This document shows positions 1-11,403 of a stretch of 64,000 bases of DNA, in pieces. The number at the start of each line of letters is the position of its first letter. Position 1 is the first letter of the stretch. Origin of the DNA: Humulus lupulus (Eukaryota > Streptophyta > Magnoliopsida > Rosales > Cannabaceae); contig NC_084802.1 in NCBI RefSeq assembly GCF_963169125.1, forward strand, positions 35,533,607 to 35,597,606, given 5' to 3'. Position numbers and translations under genes: made by a program. The notes beneath the pieces were generated by a model that worked only from the letters and a program-made list of their open reading frames with translations, was not told where the DNA came from and made no database searches.

Positions 1-1367
1 ATCATGGTGTTAAACATTCTGAGGTGATATGACGGATCTCCATCTCCATCAAATTTTGACAAGTGTGGCATTCTGAAGCCTACCGGATATGTGGCCGCCG
101 CAATATTCAGAGCGAAAGGCTTGAGCTCGTCCTCTGAGTCGCAATCATCTTTGTCTTTTCCAGATAAAAGCCTCTTCATTTTCTCTTCCATTAGAGTTAT
201 TCTTTCGAGGGTTTGGTCTCTGTTCCCTAGGTTACCTGGGGGCTGTTCAACAGCTCCCATCCTATCGTATATGTTTGATGGGCTATTGTCCCTCCAAGCT
301 TGAGCTTGGTTTTGTGGGGCACTATTCTCATTATCGCATACTATGGACGGACCTCCCTCTTGTCAAGTATAACTAACACCTTCATTCCGAGCTGGATTCC
401 TCCTCTGCGAATTCAGACGATCGCACAAATCGGGTTGTGGATCGTACCGAGGGCTTTGTGCTAAACTCAACTGATTTCTTAGGTCACCCTCGAACCTACC
501 ACTACGACGACTTTCAGTCCAGTAACTCTCATTTGTGAAGCTTACAGCTCGCGGTTGAGCCCAAGGATTTGGATTTTCAACACGTGTCTGTGGGATGTAA
601 GTATTGGCAGATGGGGGAGGATTTCTCCTACTGTCTCCATAAGCTGGAATGTCCCGTGTAGGACGAGGTGGCGTCGGATGCCTTATAGGTGAGGCAATCC
701 TTGTTCCATCAGGGTGGACTAAATTAGCCCGCCTATGTTCTACTCCATTGTCTCTAGCTCTTTGTGCCTGATGGTTCGATCGCAACGTATGAGGGTTTTT
801 TGGAACATTTTATCTTTGTGAGCCTGTCCCAGCCCCTTCTCGTGGATTGCCATGTGCATTTCTAGGGACCTATGAAGGAGGCACCGAACTTGGGGTTGCA
901 GTTTTAACCAACCGACTGACATGCTGATGACCCCTATGAGGGCCACTGGGTTGAGCATTCTGGCGATCACGCCCTGTAGGTATAGAACTTGGGGTGGCAG
1001 TTCTAACTGATCGACTTGGTTTGGATCGATTATTCCTGTGGGACTTGTGAGACCCACTTTGCCTCTTTCCGACATTAACGTCTGTTGCAAGAGGGGGTAA
1101 CCGAGCCAAAAATTCATCAATCTGCCTATTTGCCTTAGCAAGATGAATTCTCAATTGCATGTTTTCCAATTCGACAGCAGTTAGGTAGTCTGGATTTGGA
1201 TTCGGTGGAAATGACGTCGAACTCCCAGTGTTGCCATGACCCGCCGGTTGTTTTCCCAGACGTTGCTGGATCTCAGGGCCATGTTCGTTCGAAACAGCAG
1301 TATGATGGGCCTCCTGCCCACCAGGATGTTCTATCTCATTATCGTGCATTGAGCGAGTGAGCACCAT
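1..1367 (-). pseudogene. Ty3/gypsy (TAT/Athila-like) gag, decayed
   Basis: The minus strand reads in one frame from a Met at 1367 to the window edge, broken by stops (for example at 870-872 and 363-365). The N-terminal third is hydrophilic with a Leu-rich helix (LENMQLRIHLAKANRQIDEF), then a low-complexity R/S/P-rich linker. Near the window edge comes the best signature, PFALNIAAATYPVGFRMPHL followed by FDGDGDP, typical of the start of the retrotransposon gag domain in TAT/Athila-type gypsy elements. Gag would package element RNA in cytoplasmic particles. The Met lies about 60 nt inside the 5' LTR at 1428-2147, as expected for gag. The stops make this copy non-functional. Pol and the other LTR must lie left of the window. 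The family call is by motif only. Confidence 0.75.
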
Positions 1368-1406
1368 GATGAGAATCGACTGGGATTTTGATGAAGCACT
1401 AATTTT

Positions 1407-1424
1407 CTCTCAATGAAAGCACCA
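1407..1424 (-). other. Primer-binding site of the minus-strand gypsy element
   Basis: Directly inside the LTR the minus strand reads TGGTGCTTTCATTGAGAG. It begins with TGG, as primer sites complementary to a tRNA 3' CCA end do, and lies 3 nt from the LTR edge. I could not assign the tRNA. Confidence 0.55.
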
Positions 1425-1427
1425 AAT

Positions 1428-2147
1428 TGTTGACGCGATTTTTCGCCAACAATGTATTAAGAAATAATAGGGCAGATCAGTGCTTAATAAATCGTAATGA
1501 AAAATAAAATGAATTCACTCAAGAACACAATTTTTACATGGTTCAGTGGTTAAAATCCACCTAGTCCACGAGTCAATATTATTGTTGTTTCTCTCTCTAT
1601 TTTGGCAGAGTTTTTGCTTTACAAAATAATGGTCCTTTTTCCTGTCCAATATTCCCAATATTTATAAGGGAATTTCATGGACAGGTTTGGGTAACCACGT
1701 GAGTCAATCACGCATTTACATAATTATTACATTTAATACAAATAATTCTCATTTATATTGGGATATGATTTGATCACAAAGTAAATGTACTCCTAATATC
1801 TGGGATATTAAATATGACAGCCTGGTCATAAATAAACGTATAAGGAGATCCCGAGTCTCTAGGGATCCTTGAGTAGGCAATATACTAGAATTACCACGAG
1901 CTGGATATCTCCTCCAAGCTTGTGCTTCGACAGCTACTTGATCATCCTGAGCTCGCGCTTCATAGCCATTGCATCCTTAGTTCGGGTAAAACCCAAGATG
2001 CCTAACACAACGTATGACCACGTGAAACTCGAGTTGTCCACGTGGATAATAAGCAGATATCATTCCCTTGATTATTTCTCTCTATATTTATTTGCCAGCT
2101 GTACCCGAGCTGAGTGAATGAACTCGGGCAAATATTAGGGTACAACA
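1428..2147 (-). mobile_element. 5' LTR of the minus-strand gypsy element (720 bp)
   Basis: On the plus strand it runs from TGTTGACGCG to GGTACAACA, so both strands have TG...CA ends. It flanks the primer site and gag to its left. A 719-bp relative with the same ends occurs as a solo LTR at 23079-23797. The DNA to the right (from 2148) matches the interior of the copia LTRs at 17.4-29.4 kb, so this element inserted into an older copia LTR. The other flank lies outside the window, so its target duplication cannot be checked. Confidence 0.8.
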
Positions 2148-2425
2148 AAAGTACTCAGTAAATGAAATGTTTATAATTACAAGAGTGCAGTCTCATATTT
2201 ATAGTGGAGTAATCATGAGATTAATAAATTAAGGTTATTTAATTAAAGAGTTTAATTAATAATCACAAATTTATTGGAGCTTGGAATCATAGGTCCATAG
2301 GTCCCCACAGTGGCTCTATCAACACTATTCAAGGCAAGAGTTGATATAAAAAGTAAAATGGTTAAAAGACATATTTAAGAAGAAATTTGTTCTTTGGGCC
2401 AAACATGCAATTATGTGATAATAGT

Positions 2426-3615
2426 TGTTATACGCAAAAATTGGAGATCAAGGACGTGGCAATAAATGTGACAAGTGGCAGTGCATGGTCAGTAAAGGAC
2501 ACGTTAATAGTCAATAAATACGTTGACTCCTCAGGGTTGTGATAAAGTGACCCGGTAGACTGACGAAGAATTTGGACTGCTTGAAAGATGTCATAACCAA
2601 GCCAAGTGCACCTTGGTCCGAGGACGGCTAAGGAGAGTGCATCCTAGGAGAGATAAAGAGAGTGATCCTAGGAGACCCCAAGAATGAGGTCAGAGGAGAA
2701 CTCAAGAAAGTGGTCCTAGGAGACCCCAAGGAGTATGTGGTCCTAGGAGACCCCAAGAGGGTGATCCTAGGAGACCCCAAGGATGAGATGCCAAGGAGGT
2801 TGCCTCGGACCTATCCGAGGTGAGAAGCTTCAAGGAGGTTGCCTCAGACCTATCCGGGGTGAGATGCCAAGGAGGTTGCCTCGGACCTATCCGAGGTGAG
2901 AAGCCAAGGAGATTGGTTCAAGGAGAAACATGGCATGCTAGAGGAGAGTGCCATGTTAGAGGAGAGAAGTGCATGTCCTACCACCATGCACGTTCGACCC
3001 ACAAAAACATGTCCTACCACCATGCACGTCCGACCAACACTTGCATGAGTGGTCAGTAGGAGGTGGATCAACTAGCTAGAGGAGACTAAGTCAAGATTCC
3101 CAGAAACAACTTCAACAAGATATGCGGGAATCTCTCATTCTTCCCACAAATGGGGGGTTTGTTACATTTTGAATTTTGAATGCTTCTTTGTAATTTAAAT
3201 GTAATAAATATAATAAAATATCCCGATTCTAAGGGATATCATTTGTATGACCCTAGGCCTATAAATAGAGGGCTTATGGGATGAGAGAGAGGCTTCTTCT
3301 GCTTCTTCTTTCTAGAGAGAGAAATTTGGGTCTAAGTATTCTAGAGAGAGAAAGTGCTGAAATTGGAGAGAATTCTTGTATTTTTGCAATCTGTACTGAA
3401 GAAACTCAGTTGGCTCAGTCCATCTGATCTTGAGTACGGATCTATAAATCACAACTCTAAGTGGATTAGGCTATTACCGACAATCGGGGCTGAACCACTA
3501 TAAAAATCTTGTGTGTTCTTTATTTTCTTTATTAAACCGTCTGTGTCGTTTAAATTCTCTTGAAGGCTTGTCGTATTTGACGTTCTCACGTCATTGGCTA
3601 AAAACGCAGTCAACA
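2426..3615 (+). mobile_element. Solo gypsy LTR (1190 bp), duplication ATAGT/ATAAT
   Basis: It starts TGTTATACGC and ends GCAGTCAACA. It is flanked by ATAGT (2421-2425) and ATAAT (3616-3620), an imperfect 5-bp target duplication inside the copia LTR remnant. It has no internal domain. The 5' half holds short tandem repeats (about 2640-2960), of 'gtcctaggagaccccaag' and of 'aaggaggttgcctcggacctatccgaggtgag' types. It shares its 3' third ('gacgttctcacgtc', 'gaagaaactcagttg') with the solo LTR at 26754-27857, so both belong to one gypsy lineage. Short open frames here lie in the repeats and are not genes. Confidence 0.8.
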
Positions 3616-3619
3616 ATAA

Positions 3620-3842
3620 TGATTAATTAATTAATTACAAATTAGTTGTAATTATCAAAATTAATTAATAATTAATTATGATATAATTTTTGAAATTATA
3701 TAAAAATTTATTTTATTATAATTTTAATAGTGATTAATTAATTAATTACAAATTAGTTGTAATTATCAAAATTAATTAATAATTAATTATGATATAATTT
3801 TTGAAATTATATAAATAATTAATTTATTATAATTTTTGAAAT
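3620..3842. repeat. Tandem duplication, about 111-bp unit, AT-rich
   Basis: The AT-rich unit beginning 'gattaattaattaattac' at 3621 recurs at 3732 with near-identical continuation for about 100 bp. It lies inside the copia LTR remnant and looks like a local duplication. Confidence 0.75.
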
Positions 3843-4837
3843 TATAATAAAATAAATATTTAATTTTCGAAATTAGTATTTAATTAAAATTGGTTTTAAT
3901 TAATTAGTAAAATTAATTAAATATCTTTATTTGAGTGAGAGATAATAATTTGATAAGTTCAAATTGGATTTGAATTTAAAAAATTGATACTTATTCAAAT
4001 AATTAATTATATGTGATAATTAGTTAAAAAGATAATAGATTCAAATTTGAATTAATTATCAGGTTGTTGGATTTTATCTGATAAGGCAGTTTCAATAAAT
4101 AATTAAATAATTGTGGAAAAGTCAAATATTCTTAATTTATACGGTACTGCACGACACACACAGCCCCTAGACTGTGTGTGGCGTGGCTGTGTGTGGCGTG
4201 CAGCTATATAAAAATCAAGGATAGATTTTTCACTTTTATTTATTTAATTGATTAATTAATGAAAAATTCAAAAGTTAGTTTTTGATATTTTCATTAATAA
4301 GATAATTAATTAATTAAAAGATAAATTGTAAATTTGTTACATATTTATTTTTTAAATTTAAATATTTTCCATATAAGTTAGACTTATCAGAAAATAAATA
4401 AGATACTGAATTTATTCGCTCAAAGAAAAAGAATGATACTTTTCTATCTCTCCCTGAAAAAGATACAGAACCAATCTCAGGCCTATTCTCTTGATCTCAT
4501 GTGTTGAGTACATCAAGTTGAATCGGAAATATTTCATCCCTTATTCTTTAAGTGCCCACACACTTCTTGAGGTGTAAAAAACGTTGTGGAAGATCTTGGT
4601 GTGAGTACTTGAGAGCAGCTTGGATAGGAAGATCATTTATTTTACGAAAAGATAGCAAGGACACTTGATAGGCATCAAGAGGTATGTTCTTTATTCTTTT
4701 CTTGTTTATAATTAATGTTTGTATATTAATGGATCCGCATATTTAAAGGTAGTTTAAATATGTTACAAAAAAATTTGCTGTACACTGGGCCAACCCATCA
4801 CTATTCCGCTACGTATTAGGAAACTTGTTCCTAACAT

Positions 4838-5640
4838 GAACATCTATCAACACTTGGAAAATGTTTCTTTACCATTTTAGATTTAACACATAATTCACAT
4901 TTATCATGCTCATTCACATCACAATTAATCAATCCACATTTAACAACTCTTTTAATTGTGCTATAACCTATATGAGCAAGTCTATTATGTCACAAAGTAA
5001 AAGAATTTGAATTAACCACATTGCAAGATATATATGTCATATGATTATTGTCACTATCAAGAGTGCATAGTTTGATCATTTGATCATTCCATCATATGGA
5101 TAACACTTTCCCACAAAAATGCCCAATTTAGTCAAAGTGAGTTTACTCAATTCAAACTCAATTTTGATACCAAATTTACTCAATAGACTTCCACTCATAA
5201 TGTTTCTAATCATATCGGGGACATAAAAAATATTAGCTAGGGTCACTTTCTTTCCATTAGTGAAGAACACACAATGCAGCCCTTGCCAAGTACCTTGGAT
5301 CTATTTTCATTTCCCATTTGGACTTCAAGTCCCACCTTTACACTTTCAAAGGTTTTGAAAAGAGTTTTATCATAGGTTGCATGAATGATGGCACAAATAT
5401 CATACCACCATCCTTGCAACTTTCCTTGGGTTGCATTAACTTCACTCAAGGTTACAATGATCTCAACATCAAATGCAATAGCCTTGGTCTCTTTACATAG
5501 GTTTGCAATGATCTCAACATCAAATGCATTGACCTTAGTATCTTCACTTTCTTTTGCAATGATCTCATCATCAGTTGCATTGACATGTTGACCTTCTCTT
5601 AAGGTTGCATTAGTCTCATCACTGCATGCATGAAAGGTTT
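4838..5640 (-). pseudogene. Ty1/copia gag-pol fragment (protease to GAG-preintegrase), decayed
   Basis: Minus-strand translation shows copia landmarks in order with frame changes. First is a repetitive acidic spacer with repeats of NAFDVEII. Next is a protease-like segment beginning GWWYDIC, where the expected catalytic D-T/S-G is altered to D-I-C. Then come VQMGNENRSKVLGKGCIV, NIFYVPDMIRNIMSGSLLSKFG and FVGKCYPYDG, typical of the protease/preintegrase junction. The end near 4850-5040 is very degraded. At DNA level the spacer is an imperfect repeat of about 55 bp on the plus strand at 5450-5620. It belongs to an old copia insertion, orientated opposite to the LTR remnant on its left, so the two need not be parts of one element. 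Confidence 0.7.
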
Positions 5641-6185
5641 TTCAGCCTAAAGTGGTACCTCGGCAACCTTCCTAATTGATCTGGGAACATTTTTGGTGTA
5701 CACCATTTACACTATTACACATTTGTCCTTTAATAAACAAAAATAATGAAGAATATCATAGTCGTTTTGAGTACTATTATCCAATATATATCTCTTCACT
5801 TCAAAACAATCCAAAATCTAGTGCTACTGAGGGTACTAGCAATTTTAGTGATGCCCACCAACTTAGTGAAATAAAGAACCTTAAATCTGAAGTAGAATTC
5901 TTGCCTAGAGAATTTGAAGACTTAAAAGCTAAGTATGGTCGAGGAAGTAACGAGGTTACAAGGGTAGAGTATGATGAACCATATTTTGACTATGAAAGAG
6001 TCGACATTTTTAATTATACATGTGGCACTGACATGGATGGAAACTAACTGAAGTTCTACATTTTAGTAACATGCATAGTTCGAGGGGAATTTTTAGCAAG
6101 CATAAAAATTTAGGGGGCACAATTTGAAAAGGTAATAGTTCGGGGGGAAATCCTATTTATTCTATATTTATGATTTATTTAATGT
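5641..6185. other. Unassigned stretch with a 123-aa open frame
   Basis: The only notable frame runs plus-strand 5676-6047. It has an acidic, partly coiled-coil-like C-terminal half (SEIKNLKSEVEFL) and no motif I recognise. The sequence lies between decayed retroelement pieces, so an old element fragment is more likely than a gene. Short G-rich direct repeats ('tagttcgaggggaa', 'tagttcggggggaa') occur at 6076-6155. Confidence 0.3.
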
Positions 6186-6420
6186 AATTTTTGTAATTAT
6201 TAATTAATTAAATAAATTAATTAATTAATTAATTTTGATGTGAGTCTTGTGTGCGTGGATTGGAATTTGATGATCGTATTTTATAATAGAAGATAGTAAG
6301 GACCCTTTATAGGCTTCAAAAGGTAAATGTTCTTCTGTTAGATTAATATAAATCATAGAATCGGATATAGTTTTATATATAAAAAATTATAATAATTGAG
6401 CCAATGAATTGCATTCCGGT
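6186..6420 (+). repeat. Decayed copia LTR 3' end
   Basis: The text 'agatagtaaggaccctttataggcttcaaaaggtaa' (about 6289-6325) matches the 3' part of the copia LTRs (compare 4648-4685 and 21225-21265). It is a short degenerate relic with an unclear end near 6420. The stretch 6420-6864 that follows holds nothing I can assign. Confidence 0.45.
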
Positions 6421-6864
6421 GCGCACTCAAAAAACTTTTTTCCAACCATAAGGTGGTGATTAGCTTGGTTGAAGCTCACCAAAATAATCATAAAAGTTTT
6501 ATAGTGAGATTAAGTGTGTAGTTAGAGTGATTACGTGTGATAACTTGTGCCCCTAAAACTCGCATAGGGATTGGTATTTATAGACCTTACTGGTCTTGCT
6601 TCCACTTCGTGGAAATGGAACAAGAAAAGGGGTTCATCTGTCTCTTATGTTGGTGGAAGACCACTTCTTAAGAAATCTTACCCATTGGTGAGTAAGGCCT
6701 TATTTGGGAACGCTTCTAAAAGCACTTTTAGCCTTGGAAAAAGTAAAAGTTATTCTAAAGTCATGGATGGATTTCTCCATATTTGAACTTTTATCTCTTA
6801 AAAAGCTCTTCTACCCTACACCACAATTTGTAGCTTTAGAGGGAAGAGCTTCTAAAACACTAAA

Positions 6865-7093
6865 GGGTGTTTGGTACGAGGGTTTGGTTTGTTAGAAATA
6901 AAAATGTCAAATGTAACCCATGTTTGGTAAATTTATTTTTAATGGCTTGGGAGTTTGTGTTTCCAAGTGTGTCCTATTTTTTAGCTTGATCTGAGGGTAA
7001 TCTTAACCCCTTTAAACACTTGAGTTTCACATTCCCTTAATCTAAACTCCCTCTAACTCTACTCCCACAAACTCAAACCTCATACCAAACACC
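6865..7093. mobile_element. Small MITE with TIR GGGTGTTTGGTAYGAGG
   Basis: The ends are inverted copies: GGGTGTTTGGTACGAGG at the left and CCTCATACCAAACACC at the right, about 229 bp apart. The flanks (cactaaa / atctaaaa) are similar but not a clean duplication, so the superfamily (hAT or PIF/Harbinger-like) is undecided. It has no coding capacity. Confidence 0.6.
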
Positions 7094-7780
7094 ATCTAAA
7101 AGTAACAAGCTGAAGCAATCCCAATCAAGCCCTAAGACTAGTAGGTCAAGTGGAAAAGGTATTGGCCCCTCGGCCCTTCTCTTGAACCTAGTCCTACCCA
7201 TGGCATATGTTCACAAGTGTGCCCAAGATTGTACTGGGTTGAGGATCTATAGCTTCGTACCTACGAATATTTAGGGCTTAGATATGGGTTTTGTAGCCTA
7301 GTTTGTGATATGAACCTAATGGTCTAATTAGTGTCGCCCAAGTCCCTCGGAAATGGCATGTAACCTTGAATTTGGTTTAACTAAACAAATTTTGGTCACT
7401 ACATATAGCAAAAAGATCTTATGGCATATTTCTTTTTTCTTAATATTCTTATGGTATTTTTTTTTTATATTGTTATGGGAGTTTTTTTTTCCCATATATT
7501 TGTAATATTTTATTTGTAGACCATACTTTATTTAATAAAAGTATAGTAACTAGTTGTGATAAATTTATGAAGGTATTTTTCGTCATTTTCAATATACTTA
7601 TTTTTTAATTATTTATATTTTATAAAACATTTTTTTTAATATTATTTAAAAATAAATAAAAAACTTAATCGTTTTTGCCATGCAAAGGTACTCAACTAGT
7701 GTTTATTCATCTACTTTTCTTCTTCGACATATTTTTAATTCCATTCTTCTTTTTCTTCTTCTTCTTCTTCATTTTCTTCC
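7094..7780. other. AT-rich intergenic DNA, no gene seen
   Basis: Contains T-rich runs and a CTT microsatellite (about 7742-7770). No open frame or motif is supported. Confidence 0.5.
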
Positions 7781-7799
7781 TTCATTTGTATGAGTAGCT

Positions 7800-8280
7800 A
7801 GTTTCATTTGATCGTAGTTTGGTGTAACTGGTTACCATTATAAATATATATTATTTGTGATGCGGTAGTTTCCAGTTACCACTTTTTTTTGTGATGCGAT
7901 GGTAATCGATTACTACTACGAAATTAGTTTTTATATTTTTAGTGATGTGGTGGTAACTAGTTCCCATTATCAAAATAATTTTTATTTTTTCAGTGACGTG
8001 AGGGTAACTAGTTACCACTATCAAAATAACAAAGTTAGATAAATAAAATTTAAAAAAAAAACGAGTTATAACCTAAACTGATTGTGATGGTAACTGGTTA
8101 CTTAACAAATCTAGGAAAAAAAAGTGATGGTAAATTCTTACTTAGCCAAATCTGGAAAAAAAATGATTGTGGTGATAACTGGTTACTTAGCCATATCTAG
8201 AAAAAAAAATCAGTTCTGAAAAAGAAAAAAAATGATCGTGATGGTAACTGGTTACTTAGGCAGATTTAGAAATAAAAAAA
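7800..8280. repeat. Array of a spaced palindrome, consensus GGTAACYRGTTACC
   Basis: About nine copies of a 14-bp palindrome or its degenerate forms (taactggttacc, ggtaatcgattact, ggtaactagttacc, ggtaactggttactta) recur every 50-75 bp, each preceded by 'gtgatg' or 'gtgacg'. Copies in the right half are followed by 'agccaaatct'. The spacing is irregular and no ORF spans it. It could be a decayed satellite or the core of a non-autonomous transposon. Confidence 0.65.
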
Positions 8281-8865
8281 AAACAAATTAGATAGATCTG
8301 AAACAACCAAGAAGAAGAATGAGACGAACCGGAGATGGCGTCGGTGGTGACTGGTGATACAACGTCTGTTTTGGTTGCCGGCATGAGAAGGTTGCCATTG
8401 TTGTGAAAGAAAATGGATAGAGGGTTTGGCTGCCATTTTTATGAGAGAAAATTATTGGGGATATGAGGGAGAGAGGAGAATAAGAGTGAATGATATGTAT
8501 TTTATTTATGGTAATCATTTTTTTATAATTAATGAGTTACCCTATTTTAACTTTTTATTTTTTGAGTTATCATATATTTTGTGGCATAAATTTTATGCTC
8601 ATAAATATAAAAAGTAATTTGTTTTTATTTATATTTTTGTAAAATGTCTTAGCAAAAATAATGTATTTTTTTCCAAGAGAAAAGCTTGATTTGTTCGCGA
8701 AGGGGAGGAGAAGACTCTTAGAATATGTTTGGTAGGAGGGAGAAGTGGGTGGTTAGAGAGAAAAGAAGGGAGATTCGTAGGAGAGGTTAAACTATTTTAT
8801 TTGATAAGAAAAATCTTGGGGAGAAAGAGGAATGAAGATTTCAAATCCTCTCAAATCTACCATTT

Positions 8866-9786
8866 AAAATCCTTCCTTTTATTTTATTTTTTGAGTGAAA
8901 TTCATAGAATTTTATTGGGCAGACAGCCAAAATAAAGCAAAAATATCAAACATAAAGAGTTTTAAGGCCAAAGACATGAAGGCAAACCAGGCCACCAAAC
9001 TCTAGGAGAATCAAGAGATAATGCAAATTTTGCTAAGGAATGAGCTGTAGAATTACTAGCTCTATTACAAAGACAAATGGAAATAAACGAGAAAGAGCTC
9101 CATGCTTGATAAATGTCTTGGAGAACAATGCCATATTCTGAATGATTAGCCTCCTTACAGGCAATGCTTTGGCAAACACGAAGACAGTCTATACTAATCC
9201 GAATACGAAGGAAGCCAAGGCGAATACAAAGAAGCATCCCTTGAAGGGCAGCAGCTGCTTCAGCAACATGAGGCGCTAATGATGTCGTCAATGGAGTTGC
9301 AGCAGAGCAACGAACAATCCCCAAGCTATCAACCACCACCGCTCCCATACCCACCATCCCTTTATCAACATCTAAACCAGCATCTACATGAACACCCATC
9401 TCTCCATCAGCCAAGGGAACCACTTGCGCAGCAGTAGGATGCGTAGAGGAACCACCACCACCTTCCTCAATTCGGGTTTGGTTTTGTGCCTCTTGATAAC
9501 GCCACAGAAAATTCAGAGCCCAAGGACCCACCATATCGTCATCAAGAAGCTTATTATCATGAACAAATTGGTTACGACGATACCAAATTCTCCAACACAA
9601 CACCAAAAATTCCTCCACCTCTTTTTTCTGAAGAATCTCCATACACCCAATAAGAACTTCATAGAAAGAGGAAGCACTTCCCAGCAGTTCCAAGCCTTTT
9701 ACAAGCCATTCACCCCGAATATTCTTTAAGGGTAGGGCACGTCCAAAGAGCATGAAGAGTGGTTGTCAAAAATCCTTCCTTTTATT
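8866..9786. repeat. 18-bp target-site duplication flanking the LINE
   Basis: AAAATCCTTCCTTTTATT occurs at 8866-8883 and 9769-9786 and encloses the LINE. Identical copies suggest a fairly recent insertion. Confidence 0.85.
8884..9768 (-). pseudogene. 5'-truncated LINE with RNase H domain
   Basis: An open frame of 263 aa (9753-8962) carries the zinc-binding RT tail region and an RNase H-like domain of plant LINEs. After a Trp/Arg-rich segment (CWRIWYRRNQFVHDN) come VDAGLDVDKGMVGMGAVVVD, an AEAAAALQGM helix and a SNSTAHSLAKFAL motif, consistent with the D-E-D-H fold of non-LTR RNase H. Left of the stop is a short 3' UTR with an AATAAA signal and an A-rich end. Exact 18-bp direct repeats (AAAATCCTTCCTTTTATT) at 8866-8883 and 9769-9786 bracket it, the target duplication of a LINE insertion. 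The endonuclease and most of the RT are absent, so this is a dead-on-arrival copy. Confidence 0.85.
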
Positions 9787-10500
9787 GGAATAATTTATTC
9801 TCTCTACTCTAATTTGTTTAAAATTAGAAATATACTCCTTAAAAAATATAATTTTCTTTGTTTTTTCTTGCTACCAACTTTATAATTTCATACTCTCAAC
9901 TTTTCATCATGAATTTATATATTACATTTTGTTATAGTGTTCCCTCTATATTCACATAATACTATTTGTTAATGCAATTTCTCTTTTCTTGTCCTCAAGT
10001 TTACTCAATTCTTCATATTCGAAAGAATAAAAAATATTTAAAAATATATAAATAATAATAAAAAATAGATAAATTGATATACTATATATTGTAAAAAAAA
10101 ATTAATGTATTTTCAAAATACGATAAAATTAAATAAAAAATAAAAGGCATTCACACATACTCGTCCTTGCTACTCTGTAATGAACTTGATATTCATATAT
10201 TAATTTCTAATTTGAAGAAGGATACAGCTGCGGTATCAAAGATAACAACAAAAAATGGAAAATACTTCACAGATGTACACAAATCAATTATTAAATTTGG
10301 GCAATGACAAGATATATACAACTAATTTTTCTTCTTTTCTTTTTTTTTTTTTTTTGTCTCCCAATTCTTACAACTATTGCCCCCACACCAGTCTCTAAAA
10401 TGTTTTATCCACTAAATATTCTAAAATTTAAATAAAAGAAAGGATTTGTGACTTGAACCCTTTCAATAAACTCATGCTTCCACAACAGGCAAAATGAGAA
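9787..10500. other. AT-rich intergenic DNA downstream of the kinase gene
   Basis: A poly-T tract is at about 10337-10356. No gene-like frame is seen. The kinase transcript may end here or slightly to the right. Confidence 0.5.
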
Positions 10501-10519
10501 GAGAACAATATAAGAGCAC

Positions 10520-11366
10520 TTAGCTCCGGTACACATTCTCAGGTAGGATCCAATAGACCAAAATGAATGGTTGTTCTATGAAGAAGTCGTAGATCCCATT
10601 GTCAGATCCTCGCAGATACTTGGAAATTGTTACTTTTACAAGCTCCGTCAAACATTCTTTCAGATTGTGAGGATTGCTGCAACACTTGGGTCCTCGGCTC
10701 AGCCTACCCAAATTGAGAATGCAACACAGAAATTTTCCAGCACACATGGAGCTGTTTCCAATAGCAAAGAGATCATTCAACAACATCAAAGATGACACAA
10801 TTGGCAATGTAGTAAAAGATATAAAGGTGTTCATTTGTCCAGAATGAAATTGGTATATAAAATTAATTGAAAAAGAAAGAAACGCCATCAGAACAAAACA
10901 TTTGGTTCATGTATCACCGGCCTATTAGAAAGAATTATTTTAGATAGTTTTAGATAAAAAAAATTATTCTCGGGACCTCTAGGGTATTCCATTGCATTAA
11001 TTACTCTAATCAAGTGGAACCCACTAAAATTGATACATATAATAATATATATATATATGTGTACTAAGTAAGAACATGAATGAGAAGAGGATGGCAATAA
11101 ACCTATTGGTGGGTTACTTTCTAGTTCTTGCTCATGCTAAGTGAACATGTTAGAAAACTAGGCAATAAGCTATTGACTGATGCAGCACGGAAATGAGAGT
11201 GGTAAATAAAATGAACCAATGGTAATGAAAAGAAGTTGGTATGCAGATGTCCAAAGATGAACAAAAGTTTGTATTCACGTGTTTATTGGTTCTTATTTCA
11301 TAGAAATGAGTACTCTCCAGCAAAGATAACGACCATAAGTGAAGATAATGAATATTATATCTTACC
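10520..11366 (-). other. Probable spliced 3' UTR of the MEKK1-like gene
   Basis: After the stop (11404-11406) the transcript reaches a good donor, AAG|GTAAG, at 11366/11365. A downstream exon probably lies at about 10520-10770, where base composition is less AT-rich and a possible acceptor (gaaacag) sits near 10755. The open frame there (10520-10888) has no recognisable domain and probably arose by chance. The donor is 38 nt past the stop, closer than the ~50-55 nt distance that usually triggers nonsense-mediated decay. Confidence 0.45.
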
Positions 11367-11403
11367 TTAAAGTATAAATCACTTATGCCGAGAAAATTTT
11401 ATC

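Larger units (their letters stand above)
2148..4837 (+). mobile_element. Remnant of a large copia LTR, split by a solo LTR
   Basis: The stretches 2148-2425 and 3616-4837 follow, with divergence, the LTR of the copia element at 17370-29447. Shared text includes 'tatagtggagtaatcatg', 'gagtttaattaataatc', a hairpin near 4150-4180, a TATA-like 'ctatataaaa' at 4203-4212, and 'gatagcaaggacacttgatagg' near the 3' end. The 5' part lies beyond the inserted gypsy LTR. The 3' boundary is uncertain; the last bases 'cctaaca' could be the LTR end. No coding sequence is seen. Confidence 0.65.

Noticed and set aside
91..303. Plus-strand 70-aa ORF
   Set aside because: It is antisense to the gypsy gag frame, which has recognisable motifs.
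7800..8280. CRISPR-like spaced palindromic repeats
   Set aside because: Plant nuclear context, degenerate repeats, unequal spacers and no cas genes. The same applies to 26930-27240.
10520..10888. 122-aa minus-strand ORF downstream of the kinase
   Set aside because: No domain is recognisable; its position fits the spliced 3' UTR of the kinase gene.
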